Shown here: piece by piece, positions 33,294-39,530 of the stretch | Layout: every line of letters begins with the position of its first letter | How positions within the stretch are numbered: position 1 is the stretch's first letter | Assembly: GCA_902780385.1 (NCBI GenBank) | Contig: CACZFF010000038.1 | Location: 1-39,530, forward strand | Reading direction: 5' to 3' | DNA length: 39,530 bases | DNA from: an uncultured Lachnospiraceae bacterium | Lineage (GTDB): Bacteria > Bacillota > Clostridia > Lachnospirales > Lachnospiraceae | The notes under the pieces: generated by a model | What the model saw: only the letters and a program-made list of their open reading frames with translations | Database searches by the model: none | Told to the model about the DNA's origin: nothing | Translations under genes and position numbers: made by a program

Positions 33294-36200
33294 CTACTTC
33301 GCGGTTCGGGCGATTCTGTGCGCGATATTCTGCCACAGGTGAGTCAGGATGCCGAAGTCGTGATGCAGCGACTGAGGAAGAGTCGGGATCCTGTCATAGA
33401 GATGTTCCAGATATTCATTGTGATCGCTGCCGAAATCCAGTATCTCGATGGTCTGGGTCCTGGCCCTGGTCTTTCTGGCCTCCTGTACATTTGTGACGAC
33501 GCCGGATACCTTCGCGCAGTGATCTTCACTGGTGATCGTGACATCCACATTCGCACCGATTCCAAGAGATTCCCCCTCATCGAGGAAAACCGTGAGATTA
33601 TGTTCCGTCAGAAGAGTCGTCACGCCTTCATATTCCCTGTTCCCGCTTTTGTCTGTTTTGTCTGTCACGTTCACAGGCACTGCGTCCATGACCTTGACAG
33701 GCTCTATGTCGCTGTCTCTGCCGTCCACCAGAAATACTGACAGGATCAGGTAGTAGAGGTTGCGGATGATCCAGAACAGCAGGATGCAGAGGCCGATTGC
33801 CTGCATGGAATTGAAGATATAAATGATTCTCACAATTCCCGCCGCTGACAGCAGGATCAGCAGGATAAAAGGAATCATGGAGCGCACATCACTTTCGTGT
33901 TCTGCCTTTTTTCCCGATTTGTCCGTCACCTTGAAGGTGGACAGGCTGATGCCCATGGACTCCTTGATGATAGGGATCAGCAGATGGGGCATGACACCGG
34001 TCTCATAGATTCCGCTCCATTTCTGGGAAATCGTCCTTTTACTGCAGACCTGCAGGTTCACATCCTGCATGATGAACATGGGCAGCCAGAAGACCAGCAG
34101 CTCCAGCCAGTTGCACTTGAACACGGGTATTGCAAAGGCCGCGAAAAAAAGAGGCGACAGGATGTAGATCAGGTTCTTGATGGGCGAATACCAGTAGACC
34201 ACTGAGCTCCAGTAACTGATTTTCTGCCCGGGGGTAAGCCCTTTTCTCTTCATCAGTTTCAGCTTTCTGGCGGTGACGATCACGCCCCGTCCCCACCTGG
34301 TCCGCTGCTGAATATGCTCCTTATAGGTGTGCGGTGTCTGACCGCTGGCCAGCGGCTCATCGAGTCCCAGGCTGACAAAGCCGTTGGATTCGATCAGAAT
34401 GCCGGTCGCGAAATCTTCGGTGATGGATTCTGTGTAGAATCCCCCGATCTTGTCCAGGGCAGCCCTGCTCAGCACAGTGTTTGAACCTCCGTAGATCACG
34501 CTGTTTGTGGAGGTCTTGGCCGGCTCTATGGTGCGGTAGAAAAAGTCCTGCTCATTTGGAGCCCGTTTTTCCGAGTAAAGGGCGTGCTGAAATACATCCG
34601 GGTCATAGAAGCACTGCGGTGTCTGCAGAAGGCCCAGATGGATCTGATCCTTTTCCGGAAGAGCTTTGTTTTTCAGTTCGGCATCCACAAAGTAGGGGAT
34701 GGTTTTCAGCAGGAAATCACTCCTGGGGATCATGTCCGCGTCCAAGGTGACTATGTAGGGCGATGACGTAAGGCTCAGGGCATGGTTGAGATTCCCCGCC
34801 TTTGCGCCTTTGTTGTCGGGACGGTCAAAGTAGCCGACACCCATTTCTTCTGCCAGCTGCCGCATCTGCGGTCTTCTGTTGTCATCGCAGATATAAATAT
34901 GCACCTTGGAGAGGTCTGGATATTTCATGTGTACGCAGCCGTTGATGGTCCTTTTTAAGAGCTCTGTCGGCTCGTTGTATGTGGATACAAAAATGTCCAC
35001 ATCCGGCCAGGCCTCTTCCGGTATCTTGGGCAGAGGGTGGTCTTTTTTTCTCAGGAGACTGTGGAAGAGGACCAGGTATTCGATAAAACCGAAAATCTCC
35101 ACGATCAAGAGGAGGATGTTGGCTGTGACAGCGATGATCCCTGCCTCCACGGGAATGGAAAAAACAATTCTCCAGCCCAGATAGATCAGGGTGAAAAAGA
35201 CAGTGACGATCAGAACTATGACGGAGAGGATCTTCCCTATGCCAGGTGAGACAGTCTGATCTGCGCCCGATCGCCTTGCAATATCATCATAGGTCAGGGT
35301 CCTGTTCTTTTCTGCAGAGCCGATGAGCTGGACGACAAGAAAGGTTATGATGAAAAAGGCTGCGGAGCAGAGAGCGAAGTATCTCCACAAAAGAACGGCC
35401 TTATAGCCCCGGTCTCCCAGGGAAGAGGAGATCCAGGAGATGAAGGCAGCCATTCTGCTCTTTTCAAGGACTGCCTGCGGGGCAGGGATGGAAGACGGAT
35501 CCCGTCCCCGGATCAGCTCCCTGACCCAGAGACCGGTCGGTGTCAGATCGCTGTCCTCTATCTTTTTTTCAGGATCAAAACCCGGTTTAAAGAAGGCGGA
35601 ACTCTCATCTTTGTCCGAAAGACTCCATACGGTATAGCTGATCTTTCTCTGGTCGAGACAGGAGAACCACTCCGCGGCCGAGGCGAAGTCGATCCTGCCA
35701 TCGCCGTCTGACTCCGAAATACCGCACTCACTGATAAACACCGGCAGGCCGGCATCGATGGCGGCAGTCAGTTCGGAGCGCAGTCCCTCGTCGTGGGACG
35801 CGGCATAGAAGTGGAGCACGTACATGATATTGTCATATTCCAGAGGACGAAGCAGGGAACTGCCCAGATTCCTGTCGTATTCCGGTGTCCCCACCAGGAT
35901 CACAGAATCCGGACTGTTTTTGCGGATGACAGGAATCACTTTATCGCTGTACTGTGATACATCCGTCCATCCGGTCGTTCCGTTGGGTTCATTGCAGATC
36001 TCGTAGATCAGATTGGGGACATCGGCATATTCCGCGGAGATCAGGCCGAAAAAATCAATTGCCTCATCAATGTGCTGATTGGGGTCTGCATCTTCGAGGA
36101 TATGCCAGTCCACCAGGACGTACATATCCCGGGCGACAGCCAGATTGATCCCCTTCCTGACAAGAGCGAGGCTCTCGGCCTTGTCCTTCTCATTTTTACA

Positions 36201-36590
36201 GTAGATTTCCGAATACATGGGAAGGCGCAGCAGGCTGCAGTTCCAGTCCTCCGAAAGCTGCCGGGAGAGGGATTCGTTCAGGTAATCCGGATACCAGGTC
36301 AGGCCGTGCGTACTTATGCCGCGCAGCTGTACGGCCGTCCCGTTTTCATCCACAAGCTGTGCCCCTTCCACATGGAGACGGCCGTTCACAGAAGGTCTGG
36401 CGGTCAGGACTTCTCCCGATGCGGCATCGGGGCCGACAGCTGTATTCCCTGTTCCGGCATTGTCAGTGCCGTTTTCTGCCCTGGCTTCCAGTCCGGGCAG
36501 AAGTGTGAAGAGCAGCAGACAGATGCATAGAGACAGAAAGAAAATCCATCTCAAGGATCTGTTTGCACGTATTTTGGGATTGCATTTCAT
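33294..36590 (-). CDS. Fusion of a secreted GH5 cellulase-like domain and a BcsA-like cellulose synthase with degenerate PilZ end
   Basis: A 1098-residue protein. Residues 1-39 are a signal or anchor segment. About 65-365 is a GH5 glycoside hydrolase: LRGISTHGLTWYPDYLN, YEICNEPNG with acid/base Glu201, and FISECG with nucleophile Glu288. Membrane segments follow near 400-420 and 450-520. A GT2 synthase domain has LDADM (D617, D619), ITED (724-726) and QRTRW (762-766), the processive beta-glucan synthase set. More membrane helices follow. The last ~100 residues look like a PilZ domain (VFLDEGESLGIGANV) without a clear RxxxR, so c-di-GMP control is uncertain. In other clostridia synthase and GH5 are separate proteins. 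The start MKCNPKIR is chosen for the signal segment and the GGGGGA before it. Confidence 0.9.
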   Translation of the reverse strand: MKCNPKIRANRSLRWIFFLSLCICLLLFTLLPGLEARAENGTDNAGTGNTAVGPDAASGEVLTARPSVNGRLHVEGAQLVDENGTAVQLRGISTHGLTWYPDYLNESLSRQLSEDWNCSLLRLPMYSEIYCKNEKDKAESLALVRKGINLAVARDMYVLVDWHILEDADPNQHIDEAIDFFGLISAEYADVPNLIYEICNEPNGTTGWTDVSQYSDKVIPVIRKNSPDSVILVGTPEYDRNLGSSLLRPLEYDNIMYVLHFYAASHDEGLRSELTAAIDAGLPVFISECGISESDGDGRIDFASAAEWFSCLDQRKISYTVWSLSDKDESSAFFKPGFDPEKKIEDSDLTPTGLWVRELIRGRDPSSIPAPQAVLEKSRMAAFISWISSSLGDRGYKAVLLWRYFALCSAAFFIITFLVVQLIGSAEKNRTLTYDDIARRSGADQTVSPGIGKILSVIVLIVTVFFTLIYLGWRIVFSIPVEAGIIAVTANILLLIVEIFGFIEYLVLFHSLLRKKDHPLPKIPEEAWPDVDIFVSTYNEPTELLKRTINGCVHMKYPDLSKVHIYICDDNRRPQMRQLAEEMGVGYFDRPDNKGAKAGNLNHALSLTSSPYIVTLDADMIPRSDFLLKTIPYFVDAELKNKALPEKDQIHLGLLQTPQCFYDPDVFQHALYSEKRAPNEQDFFYRTIEPAKTSTNSVIYGGSNTVLSRAALDKIGGFYTESITEDFATGILIESNGFVSLGLDEPLASGQTPHTYKEHIQQRTRWGRGVIVTARKLKLMKRKGLTPGQKISYWSSVVYWYSPIKNLIYILSPLFFAAFAIPVFKCNWLELLVFWLPMFIMQDVNLQVCSKRTISQKWSGIYETGVMPHLLIPIIKESMGISLSTFKVTDKSGKKAEHESDVRSMIPFILLILLSAAGIVRIIYIFNSMQAIGLCILLFWIIRNLYYLILSVFLVDGRDSDIEPVKVMDAVPVNVTDKTDKSGNREYEGVTTLLTEHNLTVFLDEGESLGIGANVDVTITSEDHCAKVSGVVTNVQEARKTRARTQTIEILDFGSDHNEYLEHLYDRIPTLPQSLHHDFGILTHLWQNIAHRIARTAK

Positions 36591-36765
36591 TTTGTCTGTC
36601 CCCCGGTACCATACTGTTTGCGGCAGAAATCCGCTGAACGACGTGCGGCTCAAAAACAAACTGAAAATTGTTTCTAAATCAATTCTATCATTGCAGGATG
36701 TCTGTTTTCAACCGGATGCATGGAGGGACTGCAGGGCCGTCTCTGCCCTGTTTTTTTCGGTATTT
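36591..36765. other. Intergenic stretch between sdpI and the GH5-synthase gene
   Basis: AT-rich around 36655-36700 and probably holds the synthase promoter, not clearly resolved. TTTCTAAAT at 36671-36679 equals one arm of the sdpR operator palindrome, inside AATTG/CAATT flanks. Confidence 0.35.
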
Positions 36766-37407
36766 TTAAAGCCCCTTTCCGGCGTGCAGCCACCAGGAAT
36801 AGATTGCCGGTACAAGTGTAAAGAACAGAACCACACCGATCAAAAGAAGCGGATTGGTAAGACCGGCTAAAGACAGTATGACCAAAATGATACCGCCTGC
36901 CACCCACAGATACCCTGCCAGCCTGTGTGTCCGGTTCCAGTTTTCCTCGTTGTCGAGTGCCCACGGCACCTTGATCCCGATGGTATAGTTCTGCCGGGTC
37001 TTGGGCATATAGTTGCCGATCAGGATGAACAGGATCCCCATCAGGATCATCATAAAGGACGAAATATCCAGAGGATGCCCCAGGTTATAGGTGTAGACCG
37101 CGACACCGCAGATGAGCGAAACAACAGGGATGATCCACAGGACAAGCCTGAAAATCTTGGGACTGATATTCTTTTTCCGCGGATCATTGGCAGTTATGAC
37201 TGCACAGATCCACAACATGGCCAGACAGAAGAGGGGGATGAAAAAAACTGCGAAGGGCTTACTGCTGAAGCCGTTTGCCTCGTTGTTGGTCCCGAAATGA
37301 GTCGCCATGACATCCGGCAGCCGGTTCCACAGGACCAGACCCACGGGAATCGGCAGAAGGGTTACAATACTTGTGATCAAAAGTGTCTTCCATGCTCTTT
37401 TCAGCAT
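36766..37407 (-). CDS. sdpI: SdpI-family membrane protein (immunity-like)
   Basis: A 213-residue membrane protein with about six hydrophobic segments. The N-terminal DUF1648-type part has the characteristic LPDVMATHFGTNNEANGFSSK, and the C-terminal half has the SdpI signature GNYMPKTRQNYTIGIKVPWALDNEENWNRTHRLAG. In Bacillus subtilis SdpI protects against the SDP toxin and sequesters the repressor SdpR. Here sdpR lies directly upstream on the same strand, but no toxin gene (sdpC-like) is visible, so it may respond to foreign toxins. The start follows AAGGAGG. Confidence 0.9.
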   Translation of the reverse strand: MLKRAWKTLLITSIVTLLPIPVGLVLWNRLPDVMATHFGTNNEANGFSSKPFAVFFIPLFCLAMLWICAVITANDPRKKNISPKIFRLVLWIIPVVSLICGVAVYTYNLGHPLDISSFMMILMGILFILIGNYMPKTRQNYTIGIKVPWALDNEENWNRTHRLAGYLWVAGGIILVILSLAGLTNPLLLIGVVLFFTLVPAIYSWWLHAGKGL

Positions 37408-37460
37408 ACAGATCGCCTCCTTTTTTTGACAAGGCAGTGAGTCCCCTGTCTCCTCCTTTT

Positions 37461-37727
37461 TCACTCTTCTCCCTGCAGAGAAGAGATCCACAGGAGAATC
37501 TCTTCCAGCACGGACGCATTGAGCTGGTAATAGATAAAGTTCTTTTCGCGGGTCTCGCAGATGAGATCCGCTTTTTTCAGGATCTTGAGGTGGTAGGAAA
37601 TCGTGGCTCCTGTCATATCAAAGTTTGCTCCGATCTCTCCTGCCGACAGGGGCCCTTTTTTAAGCAGCTCCAGGATCTGTCTGCGGACAGGATCGGAGAG
37701 CGCCTTGAAAGTATCCGCAAATGCCAT
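37461..37727 (-). CDS. sdpR: ArsR/SmtB-family autorepressor SdpR
   Basis: An 88-residue winged-helix repressor: FKALSDPVRRQILELLKKGP at residues 7-26, recognition helix region TGATISYHLKIL (39-50) and the wing REKNFIYYQLN. No metal-binding ELCVCDL motif is present, as expected for the SdpR branch. It lies 53 bases upstream of sdpI. The promoter at 37859-37886 is bracketed by two TTTAGAAA-type palindromes, the likely autoregulatory operators. The ribosome binding site is GCGGAGAA. Confidence 0.92.
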   Translation of the reverse strand: MAFADTFKALSDPVRRQILELLKKGPLSAGEIGANFDMTGATISYHLKILKKADLICETREKNFIYYQLNASVLEEILLWISSLQGEE

Positions 37728-37835
37728 AGTATTCTCCGCTTAATAGAAGCTTTTACCGTTGCTTTTACACTCCTGCGGGAGTGTGTCAATCTTGTTTCAC
37801 CTTTTGCTTACAGCCTGTCGGCAGCACCTTCAGGC

Positions 37836-37912
37836 ATTTAGAAATCTTTCTAAATACTATTATAACAGCTCCGGATATGCAGTCAACAAGTATTTAGAAA
37901 ATATTCTAAATA
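37836..37912 (-). promoter_or_regulatory. sdpRI promoter with two operator palindromes
   Basis: On the - strand: TTGACT (37886-37881), 16 bases, TATAAT (37864-37859). ATTTAGAAA-TC-TTTCTAAAT (37836-37855) lies just downstream of the start site and TATTTAGAA-AATA-TTCTAAATA (37891-37912) just upstream of the -35. Both have nine-base perfect arms. Confidence 0.85.
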
Positions 37913-38173
37913 GCTGGCGCATTAGGGGGGAGATACGAGATCACACGAGGGACAGATTTGTGTGTCCCGCTGCAATAATGATGTAAAGGCCAAAAGGTAT
38001 CCGATGTCTCTGAGTCTCGTCAGGCTGCACAAACAGCCGAAGGGCCTGTTTTCCATGTTTCTTTTCGTCAGGCTGTCTTTTACAGAAAGCTTTTTCATCC
38101 CATAGCGCAACGGGTGTATCTGTGGTATCTTTTAGAAAGAATAGTTGATCTCAGGATCGGAAAGGCGCTGATT
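37913..38173. other. Intergenic stretch before the acyltransferase gene
   Basis: No gene seen. TCGTCAGGCTG occurs twice (38018-38028 and 38065-38075). No convincing promoter for the downstream gene was found; TTTAGAAAGAATAG at 38131 resembles the sdpR operator only loosely. Confidence 0.4.
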
Positions 38174-39460
38174 ATGGCACGTGCGAAGTGGTACGAACTT
38201 GACAATGCGGCAAAGATTGTTCCCTCGACCGCAAAGGGGGCGGATACTCGTGTTTTCAGGATCACCTGTGAACTGAAAGAGGATGTGGACGGGGCGCTTC
38301 TGCAGCAGGCACTGGACAGGACAGTGCCGGACTTTCCGCATTTTGCGAGCGTTCTGCGAAAAGGCCTGTTCTGGTATTACCTGGACAGCAGCAATATCCG
38401 CGCAGTAGTGCAGCCTGAAAATAAGCCTCCCTGTAGCGCGATTTATTTTGACGGCAGGAGGCGGCTTCTTTATCGTGTCAACTATTATCGCCGCAGGATC
38501 AATCTGGAGATGTTCCATGTGCTGACGGATGGCACAGGTGCTTTTGCCTTTCTTCGGGCCATCTTATGCAACTATCTCATGCTGGCCCATGACATCAAAA
38601 TCGAAGAGGAGGAATCTCAGGATCTCTCCAGTGTCAAGGAAAAAGAGGACGATGCCTTCAACCGCTATTATCAGAAGGAGACAAAAGGAAAGCCTACGGA
38701 AAAGCTTCCCCGCCGCGCCTATCACCTGCAGGGGGAAAGAGATGAGTACATGCAGATGCATCTGATTGAGGGCACTGTCTCCGCCTCAAAATTCCTCAAA
38801 GCCGCAAAAGAACATCAGACCACTGCGTCTGCCTTTACCACGGCGCTCTTTATGGAGTCCATCCTTGAAGAAATGAGGGAAAGGGACAAAAAGCTTCCCA
38901 TCGTTCTGAGTGTCCCTGTGAATCTGCGCAATTATTTTAAATCGGATACGGCCCGCAACTTTTTCGGCGTCATCAATGTCGCCTTTTATCCGGAGCAGTA
39001 TGACGGCACACTTGAGAGTATCCTGAAGGTTGTTCAGGCTTCCTTCAAGAGACAGCTGACCCAGGATCAGGTCTCCCTCTCCATGCACGATTACGCACGT
39101 CTCGAGCACAATATAGCGATCCGTCCGGTGCCGCTCTTTATCAAGAACCTGGTCATCGCGGCAGTCAACAGCAGTGTGCAGAAGGGAATCACAGGAACCA
39201 TCTCCAATGTTGGAAAGATATCTATACCTGAGCCCTTTGACTCCTACATAGACCGCTTCAGCTGCTTCATGGCTGCGCCCGATGTGCAGATCAGTGTCTG
39301 CTCCTTCGGCGGAAAGATGTGCTTCGGCATAGGAAGCTCTTTTGTGACGAATCCGGTCATGATGCGTTTCTTCCGGAAAATGGTCGCTATGGGGATCGAT
39401 GTGGAGATTGCCACGAATGATTCCTGGGACTTTGAAAGACTAGCCAGCGCATTCTTGTGA
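38174..39460 (+). CDS. Condensation/alcohol-acyltransferase-like protein with HxxxDG motif
   Basis: A 428-residue cytoplasmic protein of the chloramphenicol-acetyltransferase-like fold (alcohol acetyltransferase, wax ester synthase and NRPS condensation relatives). The active-site motif HVLTDG (H115, D119, G120) fits H-x3-D-G. The later VPVNLRNYF and GTISNVGKISIPEPF segments match the second half of such enzymes. It stands alone here, with no peptide-synthetase or acyl-carrier genes nearby, so its acyl donor and acceptor are unknown; it probably esterifies a lipid or secondary metabolite. The start MARAKWYEL has only GGAAAGG before it; the frame extends to 38114. Closely followed by the window end. 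Confidence 0.75.
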   Translation: MARAKWYELDNAAKIVPSTAKGADTRVFRITCELKEDVDGALLQQALDRTVPDFPHFASVLRKGLFWYYLDSSNIRAVVQPENKPPCSAIYFDGRRRLLYRVNYYRRRINLEMFHVLTDGTGAFAFLRAILCNYLMLAHDIKIEEEESQDLSSVKEKEDDAFNRYYQKETKGKPTEKLPRRAYHLQGERDEYMQMHLIEGTVSASKFLKAAKEHQTTASAFTTALFMESILEEMRERDKKLPIVLSVPVNLRNYFKSDTARNFFGVINVAFYPEQYDGTLESILKVVQASFKRQLTQDQVSLSMHDYARLEHNIAIRPVPLFIKNLVIAAVNSSVQKGITGTISNVGKISIPEPFDSYIDRFSCFMAAPDVQISVCSFGGKMCFGIGSSFVTNPVMMRFFRKMVAMGIDVEIATNDSWDFERLASAFL

Positions 39461-39530
39461 CTTCAGTCATGAGTCAGCTGGCTTTTATTTCCCCATATAA
39501 GGGAATGTTCGAACTGCCGTAACCGGCTGC
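39461..39530. other. Window end, no gene recognised
   Basis: Seventy bases after the acyltransferase stop; TGACT/AGTCA and CCC/GGG pairings near 39462-39506 are too weak to call a terminator. Confidence 0.3.

Noticed and set aside
1-39530. tRNA or rRNA genes
   Set aside because: No cloverleaf, GGTTCGAATCC-type T-arm or rRNA segment was recognised on either strand.

Overview
The window looks like chromosomal DNA of a Clostridia species, most likely a Lachnospiraceae-type Bacillota. Supporting signs are strong GGAGG ribosome binding sites, TTGACA/TATAAT promoters, moderate GC with AT-rich intergenic regions, DUF5721/DUF1294/DegV-type genes, an ArgJ-ArgB-ArgD cluster, an FMN-riboswitch rib operon, a secreted Big/MBG-domain protein and an orphan SdpR/SdpI pair. 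No lineage was verified by search.

Layout. Bases 1-97 carry what looks like the right end of an IS200/IS605-type element (scaffold end of a TnpB omega RNA). Bases 151-5314 hold housekeeping genes on the + strand: a 1-Cys peroxiredoxin, a small heat-shock protein, a Nudix hydrolase, a DegV fatty-acid-binding protein behind a promoter flanked by two palindromes, a MarR regulator and a Maf pyrophosphatase. Bases 5594-10601 are on the - strand: a TtcA-like tRNA thiolase, PyrI, PyrB, a DUF5721 protein, a DUF1294 membrane protein and ArgG. Bases 11225-15332 (+) are a GNAT acetyltransferase followed by argJ-argB-argD, the cyclic acetyl pathway to ornithine; argG, divergent from it, continues towards arginine. 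A Na+/alanine symporter (-) follows. A 1918-residue secreted repeat protein occupies 17322-23078. Then come a FAH-family enzyme, a zinc-ribbon protein and an unusual NifX/metal-linker/SlyD fusion.

Bases 26057-30373 form the riboflavin operon: promoter, FMN riboswitch, three stacked terminator hairpins, ribD, ribE, ribBA and ribH, with a broken antisense reading frame between ribBA and ribH. Two adjacent CNNM/CorC-type membrane proteins follow. They converge on a 1098-residue protein that joins a secreted GH5 cellulase-like domain to a BcsA-like cellulose synthase. An sdpR-sdpI pair with two operator palindromes and an acyltransferase with an HxxxDG motif complete the window.

The most unusual signals are: (1) a recurring structured intergenic element, seen in two well-preserved copies (3766-3929 and 11014-11165, with compensating base changes in matching stems) and one decayed copy (23296-23400, opposite strand); (2) the one-polypeptide GH5 plus cellulose synthase; (3) the NifX/His-Cys linker/SlyD fusion; (4) a striking number of short tandem duplications just outside genes (14 to 45 bp units, 2 to 4 copies).
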